64,000 nt of DNA from Fimbriimonadaceae bacterium (lineage in GTDB: Bacteria; Armatimonadota; Fimbriimonadia; Fimbriimonadales; Fimbriimonadaceae): assembly GCA_019638675.1 (NCBI GenBank), contig JAHBTE010000001.1:962605-1026604 (forward strand). The letters run 5' to 3'. Positions 24,198-32,273 of this stretch are shown here, one piece after another. The notes under the pieces were generated by a model. It made no database searches. It was not told the DNA's origin and saw only the letters and a program-made list of their open reading frames with translations. Each line of letters opens with the position of its first letter. Within the stretch, counting starts at the first letter, position 1. A program made the translations under genes and the position numbers.

Positions 24198-25582
24198 AGT
24201 TGGCTCCAAAGTTGGATTGCCGCGTAGGCGCGATACGGTCGCCAGGCTTCCGATGCCTGATTGAGTTCTGAATGATTTTTTGTTCCGAATGCTTTGAGCA
24301 ATCCTAAATCGCCGCTGGGGAATGCGTCCGGGTCGCTGACGCATCGCATCAAGATGTACTGGGCAGTCCAAGGGCCGATTCCCGGAAGTTTGGTTAACGA
24401 TTCCTCATCTAAGCCTGCAGATAGGGAGATTTGTTGAGAATCTATGGCTTGAGCAAACGATAGAATCGTCTTTGCACGGGCCAGAGGGAGTCCAATCTCG
24501 GCAATTTCCGCAACTTCTCGGCAAGCCAGTTGGTTGGGCGTTGGAAAAAAGTGGGTGAGACCAAGAGTTGGTGTCTCTAACGGTTCGCCGAGTCGTTCGA
24601 CCAATCTCGCGGCTAGGGTTGAAGCTCCGGCAACCGATACTTGTTGCCCCAAGATCGCCCGGATGGCGGTTTCAAACGGTGAAAATGCCCCGGGGAGCCT
24701 GAGCCCAAGAATGGGGTCAAGGCTTGAGATCGCACAGTTGATCGAGTCTGGCGAAGCGTCCAGGTCAAGCATTCGCTTCACTCGGTGAATGATCTGTGGA
24801 ATCACCGGAGCAAGCGATGGTGAAAGTGAAACTGAACACTTTCCGCCAGCAGGAAACTGAATCTTCAGTATCCCTCTATGGCCTTTGAGCGAAACAGTTC
24901 GGAGATAAGTGCCGCCATCGATTGTCTCCACACCAGTAAGCAGCCGTGCCCGGAAGAAGTTTGCGAGTGGCTCCAAGGCATACGGTTCGCGGTACTGAAG
25001 AGCAAGAGTGATGAGGTCGCCGGGCGGTTTTTTAGATCGCCGCCAAGTTGTTGGAGTTAGACGGTAATGGGTTTGAAACAGATCGTTCAACCTCCTTGCA
25101 GAATTGAAACCTGCGATAGAAGCAATTTGGTTAACCGGAAGGGCGGTCTCGGTCAGCAACTTTTTTGCGATATGAAGCTTTCGAGTGAGGTTGAGTTGCT
25201 GGGGAGAGGCGCCTAGCTCAGATTGCAAAACTCGATTCAGGTGCCGTGAAGAAATTCCAAGCTCTTGAGCTAACTGTTCAACAGATTGCTCATCCAAGAT
25301 TCCGGCTTGAATACGGTTGTTAGCTGTAATTGCCAGCCGAGAAGCGTGCTCAATCGGCGAATTCCCAGGTGCGAGTTCCGGTCGGCACAGAAGGCAAGGG
25401 CGAAATCCAGCTGCCTCGGCCGCGGCGGCGGTCGGATGGTAAGTGCAGTTCTCCGGTTTTGGCGTTTTCACCTTGCAGATCGGGCGGCAATAAATCTTGG
25501 TGCTCGTTACGCCGATAAAAAACTTCCCGTCGAAGCGGTGGTCTTTTGCTTTATGGGCCAGATAGTAGGCGCTTGAGTCCAT
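24194..25582 (-). CDS. Ada-AlkA fusion: methyl-sensing regulator and 3-methyladenine DNA glycosylase
   Basis: Protein of 462 aa. Residues 1-75 are the Ada zinc domain with C32, C36, C63 and C66 in the expected pattern (YCRPICK, RPCLLC); C32 corresponds to the methyl-phosphotriester acceptor. Residues about 85-185 are an AraC-type helix-turn-helix (VEQLAQELGISSRHLNRVLQ). Residues about 190-460 are AlkA: an N-terminal domain, then the HhH-GPD glycosylase with LPGIGPWTAQYILMR and the catalytic Asp a little downstream (near GDLGL). Methylation would turn it into an activator, and the same polypeptide excises alkylated bases. The O6-methylguanine part of E. coli Ada is supplied by the overlapping ogt gene. 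Confidence 0.92.
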   Translation of the reverse strand: MDSSAYYLAHKAKDHRFDGKFFIGVTSTKIYCRPICKVKTPKPENCTYHPTAAAAEAAGFRPCLLCRPELAPGNSPIEHASRLAITANNRIQAGILDEQSVEQLAQELGISSRHLNRVLQSELGASPQQLNLTRKLHIAKKLLTETALPVNQIASIAGFNSARRLNDLFQTHYRLTPTTWRRSKKPPGDLITLALQYREPYALEPLANFFRARLLTGVETIDGGTYLRTVSLKGHRGILKIQFPAGGKCSVSLSPSLAPVIPQIIHRVKRMLDLDASPDSINCAISSLDPILGLRLPGAFSPFETAIRAILGQQVSVAGASTLAARLVERLGEPLETPTLGLTHFFPTPNQLACREVAEIAEIGLPLARAKTILSFAQAIDSQQISLSAGLDEESLTKLPGIGPWTAQYILMRCVSDPDAFPSGDLGLLKAFGTKNHSELNQASEAWRPYRAYAAIQLWSQL

Positions 25583-25643
25583 TCCTCAAGTGTATGCGAT
25601 CTTTTAGATTCAAATATAGATGAAATCGGACATTCGTAAATGC

Positions 25644-25674
25644 AAAAGCCGGAGGAAGCCCAGTTTCCTCCGGC
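25644..25674 (-). terminator. Intrinsic terminator of the 25696 PEP-CTERM gene
   Basis: The arms GCCGGAGGAA (25648-25657) and TTCCTCCGGC (25665-25674) pair exactly. Read leftward the stem is followed by TTTT and then more T-rich sequence. It stands 21 bp after the stop codon. Confidence 0.85.
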
Positions 25675-25695
25675 GTATGTCTTGAAGTTTCTCGA

Positions 25696-26280
25696 TTACG
25701 AGGACTTCTTCATGCGCTTGCGAACAAGTGCAAGTGCGCCCAATGCGAGACCAGTCATGGTAGCTGGTTCTGGTACAGCTTCGGTGGTGATCTTCAGCTT
25801 GACGCCATCGTTATAGTAGTGGCAGTCAGCGTCGAAACCAAATCCGAACTTTCCATCAGCAGCATTTGCTTTGAATTGCTCCAGCAAGCCGAGTTGCTTG
25901 AGGTCAAACGACAGGTTGACGTTTCGTGCGTAACCGCCGACTGGGTCGGTCCAGGTTCCGACGAGTGGACCTTTGTTACCGAAATAGTTGCCGCCGCCTT
26001 GGTTGTCGTAGAAACTCTTGATCCCGGTTCCAGGATTGTCAAGAAGAGTGATGTAAAGAATGTCGTTGTCTTCTTTCGTCCAGTCCCAGATGTTCTTGAT
26101 GGTGAGTGTTGCACCGGTGATGACTTCACCTGTTGGTGCTTTCCAGTCGAGTCCCCAGCTAGAAGCATAGTAGTGATCGAAATCACCCATGTCTTTGTCT
26201 GATGGTTCAAATGTGTACACACCAGCGTGGGCAACAGCACTGACTGTGACTGCAGCGAAAATTAATGCGAGTTTGTTCAT
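25696..26280 (-). CDS. PEP-CTERM protein of unknown function
   Basis: Secreted protein of 194 aa. The start at ATG 26280 is preferred: GGAGGGAGAG stands upstream and MNKLALIFAAVTVSAVAHA is a proper signal peptide; the longer frame adds an unlikely leader. The central region (GVYTFEPSDKDMGDFDHYYASSWGLDWKAP, then ITGATLTIKNIWDWTKEDND) looks like a beta-sandwich of a kind often found in PEP-CTERM proteins. I do not recognise a named domain. It ends with VPEPATM, a hydrophobic helix and RKRMKKSS. An intrinsic terminator follows. Confidence 0.83.
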   Translation of the reverse strand: MNKLALIFAAVTVSAVAHAGVYTFEPSDKDMGDFDHYYASSWGLDWKAPTGEVITGATLTIKNIWDWTKEDNDILYITLLDNPGTGIKSFYDNQGGGNYFGNKGPLVGTWTDPVGGYARNVNLSFDLKQLGLLEQFKANAADGKFGFGFDADCHYYNDGVKLKITTEAVPEPATMTGLALGALALVRKRMKKSS

Positions 26281-26419
26281 GTTGTTAGCTCTCCCTCCAG
26301 CGATGAAGGCTTCGTGAACACACAATCGCAACTAACGTGCCAAAGTTAAAGTAATTCTTGAGAGATTGGGCTAGAAATAGTATTTTTACTGGAGCAACTC
26401 TGCCCTACTCATTCTTATG

Positions 26420-27040
26420 TTAAGCCCAAGTCACTTTCTCATGAGCTGGCCCACGCTCCCCTTCTGCCCAAATTTGGTTGGGATAGCCAGCGAAAAAGAA
26501 CCCAAGGAGCCGCGCCGGAGCTTTGACCCCAAGTTGTTCGGCAGTATACGGATGAACAGATACTCCTTTGGAATGCCACATTCCCACTACTCCCTGCGAG
26601 CAGAGGGAGAGGTGCATATTCTGCACGGCGCAGGCGGTTGCCATCAGTTCTTCTTCAAGGGGCATTTTTAGATTGCCGTGATCATCTAAGCCTGGCTGCA
26701 TGATAATTGCGATCCAAGTGGGTGAACTAAGGGCCCGATCTTTTTGAGCTTCGTAGGTTTCTTGCTTAAATTTGCCTTCGGCTTCCGCGGCAACTTTATA
26801 GGCGTCCGCGAAAATTTCAGCGAGCTGATGAATCGCTTCGTCTTGGTAAACGATGAAACGCCACGGTTCTGTGTCGCCGTGGCTAGGAGCCCAGTTTGCG
26901 GCCTCGAATGCGGCTTCTAAAACTTCGCGCTCGACTGGTTGCGGTGAAAGCCGAGCGATCCCCATTGATCGCCGATGAGCAATCGCCGAATGTATCGTTT
27001 TAATTTGCTCAGCAGTAAATACTCTCTCACTCAAACTCAT
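26420..27040 (-). CDS. Nitroreductase family flavoprotein
   Basis: FMN-dependent oxidoreductase of 206 aa. The typical N-terminus IHSAIAHRRSMGIARLSPQPVEREVLEAAFEAANWAPSHGDTEPWRFIVY carries the RRS FMN-phosphate contact and the substrate-side WAPSHGDTEPW. The C-terminal GFFFAGYP is the usual nitroreductase ending region. It probably reduces quinones, nitroaromatics or a cellular NAD(P)H-linked substrate, but the substrate cannot be read from sequence. Monocistronic. Start ATG at 27040. Confidence 0.9.
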   Translation of the reverse strand: MSLSERVFTAEQIKTIHSAIAHRRSMGIARLSPQPVEREVLEAAFEAANWAPSHGDTEPWRFIVYQDEAIHQLAEIFADAYKVAAEAEGKFKQETYEAQKDRALSSPTWIAIIMQPGLDDHGNLKMPLEEELMATACAVQNMHLSLCSQGVVGMWHSKGVSVHPYTAEQLGVKAPARLLGFFFAGYPNQIWAEGERGPAHEKVTWA

Positions 27041-27216
27041 GGATACTCAGCATATCAACCCTGAATATGTAGGTGTGGGCCATTAACAATCAAAAATTCG
27101 GTTTTGGATGAGAGTACTTTCTATTTCGAATGATCTTAGTATTCAAATGAAAATTTCATAAAGAATTTTGGTGAGCCAAGTATTTTTTTCAGTGGGTTGT
27201 GGCAATCTAGGAATCT

Positions 27217-28062
27217 ATGAAGAGATTCGCTACTACTCGAATTTTGGCGTTAGGTGCCGTTGTTGCCTTAGTGGGCTGTGGAGGCTCGGGGGGATTTAAC
27301 CCATCTTCCTTTGGAGGGTTGCTTTACTACCTGAGTGGCGAACTTTTTACTTCCAACCTTAACGGGGCGAACAATAATTCCGCTGGAACTGGGTTTTTTG
27401 TTGGCTCTATGAGTGAAGGCAAAGTTATCGCGTCATCACAAAACGATGGTGACGATGAAATCTTCACTGTGAATGCCGATGGCAGCGACTTAACTCAAGT
27501 AACTACCAATTCAGCTGATGATTTTCGCCCTTCAATAAGTGCAGATGGATCAAAAATGGCGTTTATTTCGGAGAGGGATGGCAACTATGAAATCTACGTT
27601 ATGAATTCGGATGGCACAAATCAAGTTCGACTCACCAATAATGCCGCACTAGATTATTTTCCAAGTATCAGCGCTGACGGATCAAAAGTGATTTTTGTCT
27701 CCGATCGGGATGGAAACGATGAGATTTACTCGATTAATTCCAATGGGACTGGTTTAACTCGTTTAACCAATAACGCAGCGGCTGATACAACTCCCGCGTG
27801 GTCGCCAGATGGAACGACTATCTTGTTCTGCACGGATCGAGACGGGAACTCTGAAATCTATCGGGCAAATGCGAATGGAAGTTCGCCGGTAAGAATTACA
27901 AATACAGTCGAGAACGAATACCATGCTTCGTACAATATGACTGGCTTCTATATCTTCTACTACGATACAGTCGGAGTTCGCCGTGTTGATGCAAATGGTT
28001 CAAACAGAACAAATATCGCAGGCGCAGGGTCTTCTAAAACCACAACATTCGTGTACCCATAA
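27217..28062 (+). CDS. Lipoprotein with TolB-like PD40 beta-propeller repeats
   Basis: Protein of 281 aa with a lipoprotein signal: MKRFATTRILALGAVVALVGCGGSGG, lipobox LVGC, followed by glycines. The rest is five or six PD40/TolB-like repeats, each with the core SxDGxKxxFxSxRDGNxEIYxxNxDGTxxxxLTNN (for instance SADGSKMAFISERDGNYEIYV and SPDGTTILFCTDRDGNSEIY). It would form a small propeller on the periplasmic or outer face. A TolB-like role is not implied, because no tol genes are near. A strong intrinsic terminator follows. Confidence 0.88.
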   Translation: MKRFATTRILALGAVVALVGCGGSGGFNPSSFGGLLYYLSGELFTSNLNGANNNSAGTGFFVGSMSEGKVIASSQNDGDDEIFTVNADGSDLTQVTTNSADDFRPSISADGSKMAFISERDGNYEIYVMNSDGTNQVRLTNNAALDYFPSISADGSKVIFVSDRDGNDEIYSINSNGTGLTRLTNNAAADTTPAWSPDGTTILFCTDRDGNSEIYRANANGSSPVRITNTVENEYHASYNMTGFYIFYYDTVGVRRVDANGSNRTNIAGAGSSKTTTFVYP

Positions 28063-28079
28063 ACTCACAATTCGGAAAA

Positions 28080-28110
28080 GCCGCCCTCACTTTTGAGGGC
28101 GGCTTTTTTT
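28080..28110 (+). terminator. Intrinsic terminator after the PD40 lipoprotein gene
   Basis: The 10-bp perfect stem GCCGCCCTCA/TGAGGGCGGC with a 4-nt loop is followed by T7. Confidence 0.95.
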
Positions 28111-28153
28111 GTCAGGCCTATTAGATTCCAATTAGTCCCCGTAGACTTGCCAC

Positions 28154-28996
28154 ATGCCAGAGCTTCCAGAAGTTGAAACCGTTAGACGCGTATTGGATAG
28201 GGTTTTGACCGGGCATACAATCGTGGAAGCGGAAGTGCTCCCCGACGAAATCGTTCTCAAAGGAGTTGCTCCCGAAGCGGTTTTGGCTCAGGTAATGGGC
28301 GCAAAAGTCGCTGGAACGGGGCGGCGTGGCAAATACTGGTGGATTGATCTCGGAGAACGAGGCATTTTGTTTGGGCACCTCGGGATGAGCGGTTGGGTGC
28401 GGGAAATTGACAAAGGAACGATCCGTTTGCGCGAGCATGGTGAAGCACCGCTGGATGATGAGAATGGTCGGCCTCGATTTTTGAAGTTGAGGCTTAAAAC
28501 GGAAGAAGGCCGCGAAGTCGTGCTTACTGATGGTCGAAGATTAGCTAGGCTCTGGATGGGAGATTCGGTTGAAGCAGACGAAAAGGTGGGAGCCCTTGGC
28601 CGAGATTGCTGGATAGATTTGCCTTCGGCGGAAGAATTGTTTGTGGTGCTTAAAAAACGAAAAGCACCTATGAAATCAATCCTGCTTGATCAGAAAGTTT
28701 TTGCGGGTGTTGGGAACTGGATTGCGGATGAGGTTCTCTACCATGCTGGAATATCGCCTAGCCGATTGGGTTGCGAAATGACACTGCCAGAAGTACAAGT
28801 TTTGCGGGAAAAACTTTGGTGGATCATAGACTTAGCGGTCGGTGTTGGAGCGGATAAGGAACAGTTCCCGGAGGATTGGCTGTTCCATTACCGATGGGGT
28901 GGTGGAAAGGGGCACGATACGATTCTAGGCGAAATAATTGTGCGTCAACCAATCGGTGGAAGGACTACTGCTTGGGTTCCGACTCGGCAGAAATAG
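28154..28996 (+). CDS. mutM: Formamidopyrimidine-DNA glycosylase with a zincless finger
   Basis: Base-excision repair glycosylase/AP lyase of 280 aa. It begins MPELPEVETVRRVLD, with the catalytic N-terminal Pro and the following Glu, and has GHLGMSGW, a conserved lysine in the KRKAPMKS loop and the H2TH segment VFAGVGNWIADEVLYHAGI. The C-terminal finger normally has four cysteines (PCxxCG ... CPxCQ). Here it reads HYRWGGGKGHDTILGEIIVRQ and GGRTTAWVPTRQK, with no cysteine, while the DNA-contacting Arg in GRTT is kept. This matches the zincless-finger type known from NEIL1 and plant FPG. A TAGACT box 6 nt upstream suggests leaderless translation. The last 32 bp overlap the convergent mqnA. Confidence 0.93.
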   Translation: MPELPEVETVRRVLDRVLTGHTIVEAEVLPDEIVLKGVAPEAVLAQVMGAKVAGTGRRGKYWWIDLGERGILFGHLGMSGWVREIDKGTIRLREHGEAPLDDENGRPRFLKLRLKTEEGREVVLTDGRRLARLWMGDSVEADEKVGALGRDCWIDLPSAEELFVVLKKRKAPMKSILLDQKVFAGVGNWIADEVLYHAGISPSRLGCEMTLPEVQVLREKLWWIIDLAVGVGADKEQFPEDWLFHYRWGGGKGHDTILGEIIVRQPIGGRTTAWVPTRQK

Positions 28997-29741
28997 TGGC
29001 GTTCACGTAGTATGTAAACTTTGCGAAACCATTTTTAGCTTCTGCATCAAATGGAAATCGTACACAACGGGTGAGGTAGTGATTGATTGTTTCCCTCGGC
29101 CAGTTCACCCGTTCCTGGGCGAGGTCCAGAACCCTTTCCCAATTTAGCAAGGATTGTGAGTAAGATTCATTTAATAAATTACTTAATTCTGAATTATTTT
29201 CTTTTGCCGTCCACAAAGCCCAAACAAATGGAAGTCCGGTTAAATCCGTCCATTCTTCACCTAAATCCATAATACGCGAACCAGGAACCTGGGCCGTCAT
29301 GCCGATATCTCCAATGAGAATACAAGCATCGCAAACGGTGAGCATGGATTCACCATCGGGCGGCATCGTTATAGTTTTAGGTCGGATATTGTATTTTTCC
29401 TCAAGAATGATTTGAGCGAGTTGGTTGCTAGTCATTGAACTCGAATCCAACGCTAAAGTCTGTATCTGGTCAAACGGAACACGGCTGAATAGCCGCACGC
29501 TTTCTACTGGCCCATTGGAGCCAATGCAAACGTCGCTCAGGGTCACTCGATCCGGATTGAGGATTGAATCAATGCTGCTGACAAGAATCGCCTGCACATC
29601 ACCGGATTCAAGCATTGCTGGCAATCTGGAAGGCACATCGTAAACAACGTCGACCGGGGAGTTTTCACCCAAATGGTTAAAATGCCAAATGAGTGGCGTC
29701 GCGTTGACGTACGAAACACACCCAACTCGAAATTTATCCAC
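28965..29741 (-). CDS. mqnA: Chorismate dehydratase of the futalosine menaquinone pathway
   Basis: MqnA-family protein of 258 aa, periplasmic-binding-protein fold, turning chorismate into 3-(1-carboxyvinyl)oxybenzoate. Motifs are RVGCVSYVNATPLIW, DVPSRLPAMLESGDVQAILVSSIDSI, TLALDSSSMTSNQLAQIIL and LIGDIGMTA. The start at GTG 29741 is chosen because AGGTGA lies 5 nt before it; this overlaps the methyltransferase stop by 8 bp. A GTG three codons earlier and the ATG at 29771 are less likely. Menaquinol is the expected substrate of the nearby alternative complex III. Other mqn genes are outside the window. Confidence 0.9.
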   Translation of the reverse strand: MDKFRVGCVSYVNATPLIWHFNHLGENSPVDVVYDVPSRLPAMLESGDVQAILVSSIDSILNPDRVTLSDVCIGSNGPVESVRLFSRVPFDQIQTLALDSSSMTSNQLAQIILEEKYNIRPKTITMPPDGESMLTVCDACILIGDIGMTAQVPGSRIMDLGEEWTDLTGLPFVWALWTAKENNSELSNLLNESYSQSLLNWERVLDLAQERVNWPRETINHYLTRCVRFPFDAEAKNGFAKFTYYVNATISAESEPKQ

Positions 29742-30477
29742 GCTTTTCACCTGTTGGCTTGGTCGCCACACAAACTACGCTTGATCCATACGGCAGGTTG
29801 TGTCTCAGGAAAAGTGACGTTTCCCCTTGCATCAGGGCATTTAAAACTCCGTTGGTGAATTTAGTGAACTGGGGAAGTTTGACTTGCGGCTCGCCTCGCT
29901 GTAGCTTATCCAGCAGCCTGCGAAGCATCACAGCCGGGAATAAAAAGAATACGCTGTACGAGAGTCGCTGGATTTCAAATCCGGCTCCTTTAAGAAGTTG
30001 TTTGACTTGCCGGCGGGTGTAACGGCGCTGATGCATCAGGGCGACGTCATGCGGCCCCCAAAGCCAGGCAAAGGCAGGAACATTCATCACGAATACTCCG
30101 CCTGGTGATAAGCAACGATAAATCTCCTTAACTGCGGATTCATGATCCGGTACATGCTCTAACGTATCCAAGCTGACCACTGCTTGAAAACTCTCGCTAT
30201 CAAACGGGAGTTGCTCGGCATTGGCATAAATAAGATTTTTGAGTCCCCGTTCAGCAGAGTAGCGTAAGGCATCGTGTGATAAATCTAATCCAACAGCTTC
30301 ACCGCGGGATTCAAGCTCAGTTAAAACTGCGCCAGTGCCACAGCCTACGTCAAGAATCGATAAATCCCCCGGTGGAGCAAACTGATCAAGAAGCCTGAGG
30401 GCTAAATCGCGCCTAGAAACGAACCACCAGTAGTGATCTTCCAGAGACCGCATCTTCGCGTATTCGTCACGATTCAT
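29734..30477 (-). CDS. Class I SAM-dependent methyltransferase
   Basis: Protein of 247 aa with a Methyltransf_11-type domain. MRSLEDHYWWFVSRRDL at the N-terminus is typical of methyltransferases encoded beside glycosyltransferases. The SAM site reads SILDVGCGTGAVLTEL and then VGLDLS, with VVSLDTLEHVPD at motif IV. The C-terminus has a hydrophobic stretch (SYSVFFLFPAVML) that may touch the membrane. It overlaps the GT2 gene by 11 bp and mqnA by 8 bp. With GT2 upstream, it probably works on a lipid-linked sugar or polyprenyl substrate. Involvement in menaquinone synthesis is less likely from sequence. Confidence 0.85.
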   Translation of the reverse strand: MNRDEYAKMRSLEDHYWWFVSRRDLALRLLDQFAPPGDLSILDVGCGTGAVLTELESRGEAVGLDLSHDALRYSAERGLKNLIYANAEQLPFDSESFQAVVSLDTLEHVPDHESAVKEIYRCLSPGGVFVMNVPAFAWLWGPHDVALMHQRRYTRRQVKQLLKGAGFEIQRLSYSVFFLFPAVMLRRLLDKLQRGEPQVKLPQFTKFTNGVLNALMQGETSLFLRHNLPYGSSVVCVATKPTGEKRG

Positions 30478-31210
30478 TGTTCACTAAAAGGCGTTTATTT
30501 TTGCCCCACATGCGAAGTTTGACGAGGTCGCGGAGCATGCGCGGGCCGTCGCGCAGTAGAACAACTTTCGATCCTTCTTGGTGTGACCAGCGAATCGGAA
30601 CTTCGGCGATTTCGTAGCCAAGGTCGCGGGCAATAATTAAACTTTCAAAATCAAACCCGAATCCGTCTAATTTACAGCGAGAAAATATATCCTTAGCCAC
30701 GTCGGCTCGAAAGATCTTGAAACCGCATTGCGTGTCGTCAATTCCCTTAACTGCCATGAGTTGCACGGCTTTGTTGAACATCCGGCCAAGCATCTCCCGG
30801 TACCAAGGCTGGCGAATTTCTAGCTTAGAATCCTTGAGCGGGCGTGAACCAATGGCAATATGAACTTGGTTCGTAAGGTGTGCTTGAAGCTTGGTGATTT
30901 CTTCTATCGGAGCGGCTAAATCTGCATCAGAAAAGAGCAAGTAATCTGCTTCAATCTCTAACATTCCTTTGCGAACAGCATAGCCTTTGCCACGATTGGG
31001 AGAATAGTCAATCAAATGGAAGTTCGAATTCTGGGCGGAGAATTCTTTAACCAGTTGGTTAGTGTTATCCTTACTGCCGTCGCTTACAATGTAAACAGCC
31101 CATGAATCGGGATATTCAGCAAAGTACTCGGCAACCCGCTCCATTGTCGGGCCGATGCGCTGATCTTCGTTATATGCCGGAATGATCACGGCCAAAGAAG
31201 GCTTTTCCAA
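30467..31210 (-). CDS. Family 2 glycosyltransferase, polyprenyl-phosphate sugar transferase type
   Basis: GT-A fold transferase of 247 aa resembling dolichyl/polyprenyl-phosphate beta-glucosyltransferases. Motifs: LAVIIPAYNEDQRIGPTMER, YIVSDGSKDNT, RGKGYAVRKGML, the DxD-like FSDADLAAP, and DTQCGFKIFRADVAKDIF, which is characteristic of the Alg5-like subgroup. There are no clear C-terminal membrane helices, so membrane attachment must be peripheral. It forms a cluster with the overlapping methyltransferase downstream, and the phosphodiester glycosidase-like gene lies 12 bp upstream. Surface glycan assembly is the likely setting. Confidence 0.88.
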   Translation of the reverse strand: MEKPSLAVIIPAYNEDQRIGPTMERVAEYFAEYPDSWAVYIVSDGSKDNTNQLVKEFSAQNSNFHLIDYSPNRGKGYAVRKGMLEIEADYLLFSDADLAAPIEEITKLQAHLTNQVHIAIGSRPLKDSKLEIRQPWYREMLGRMFNKAVQLMAVKGIDDTQCGFKIFRADVAKDIFSRCKLDGFGFDFESLIIARDLGYEIAEVPIRWSHQEGSKVVLLRDGPRMLRDLVKLRMWGKNKRLLVNNES

Positions 31211-31222
31211 TTCGAGGCGAGT

Positions 31223-32086
31223 CTACCTCTGGGTTTTAATCGTGCCTTGGAGCACACCTTGGATTGCACCGCGTGACTGGTTATCCGCAATTTGCTCTAA
31301 GTGAGTTCGGAAAAGCGCATCGTAAGGGTTTCGCCGCTCAATCATGAATAAGGTGCTCAGTGGACGGTTTGGCTGAATCTTGATGTCTCCATTGAAGTAG
31401 AGCATGGTCGAACCTCCACCGTCCAAACTCACTGCGTCCACTGCGCCTTGAGTTGCCATTGCTTTGCCAAGCGTGGAAAGCGTGACCGGATTTCGAGTCG
31501 CAACAAGCAGAACTTTGCCCGACTTTGTAATTCCAACGGCGGCTCTGGCGGCTGATCCCCAAATTGCTGAGTCCGTAAAGCCTTGCGCGCGAGGGTTTGG
31601 AGCGATTTTGCCTTTATCAATCACTCGCACACCACCCCGCAGTGCGTAGCGGTAAGTCAAATAATCAAACGGCTTCTTAACGGCGGCGTTTTCGATAGAA
31701 ACTTTGCCAAACCAATCCACGGCAAGTACCGAACCTCGATAGCCAGTGGCTTTCCGCTGGCCGTCAACAATCACATCCGCGACGGGTTTTTGATTTTCGA
31801 ATGCAAAAAACGTTCCGGTAACAGCCGCAATCGGCTGAGCTTGAGAAATCATCTTCCAAACGTTCGTCAGCCGAGGTGAGTAGTGCGTGGAAGCACAAAC
31901 TGTGTCTGAAGATAGGTCAGCTTGAACCGCATGGAATCCAGCTTTTCCGTACATAAACGTAAAGTGCTTTGCTGAATTTGCGTCGGCTGATTCGGTGAAT
32001 CCGCTAGCAAACACTCCGGCACATAATGCCAGGCAAAATAGTGATCCAAATCCACGAGCCAAATAATTCACTCGCATAGGATACAT
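31223..32086 (-). CDS. Exported phosphodiester glycosidase (NAGPA-like) family protein
   Basis: Protein of about 287 aa from ATG 32086; ATG 32077 and an upstream TTG at 32119 are alternatives, and no ribosome site decides. The signal peptide is around RVNYLARGFGSLFCLALCAGVFASGF. The domain matches the phosphodiester glycosidase family (PF09992, the NAGPA catalytic region): AVTGTFFAFENQKPVADVIVDG, RAAVGITKSGKVLLVATRN and the closing DAVSLDGGGSTMLYFNG. In bacteria such proteins cleave sugar phosphodiesters in the cell envelope. It leads the cluster with GT2 and the methyltransferase, consistent with envelope glycan metabolism. Confidence 0.85.
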   Translation of the reverse strand: MYPMRVNYLARGFGSLFCLALCAGVFASGFTESADANSAKHFTFMYGKAGFHAVQADLSSDTVCASTHYSPRLTNVWKMISQAQPIAAVTGTFFAFENQKPVADVIVDGQRKATGYRGSVLAVDWFGKVSIENAAVKKPFDYLTYRYALRGGVRVIDKGKIAPNPRAQGFTDSAIWGSAARAAVGITKSGKVLLVATRNPVTLSTLGKAMATQGAVDAVSLDGGGSTMLYFNGDIKIQPNRPLSTLFMIERRNPYDALFRTHLEQIADNQSRGAIQGVLQGTIKTQR

Positions 32087-32232
32087 TTTCGGTTGGTCGA
32101 AGTCAAAACTTTCCTGCAATAAAAACTGGCACCATCAAAAAATGCACAATTTCGTCATATTTGCTGAAACGCGGAAATAGTCTCAAAAGTAAAGTAAAGT
32201 TTGCGGAAATTACCCAGAGTCCTAATTTTTTG

Positions 32233-32263
32233 TTGACTTACCAAGCCCGGACCAAGTTACATA
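32233..32263 (+). promoter_or_regulatory. Possible promoter of the respiratory operon
   Basis: TTGACT (32233-32238) and TACATA (32258-32263) with a long 19-nt spacer. The -10-like box lies 10 nt before the ATG of ctaAB, and no Shine-Dalgarno site is present, so a leader of a few nucleotides or none is implied. Confidence 0.35.
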
Positions 32264-32273
32264 GCGGTACGCA

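Noticed and set aside
24198-24371. Longer N-terminus for ogt
   Set aside because: It would lie entirely within the Ada-AlkA coding sequence and adds residues unlike the family; the ATGA overlap start at 24197 is normal.
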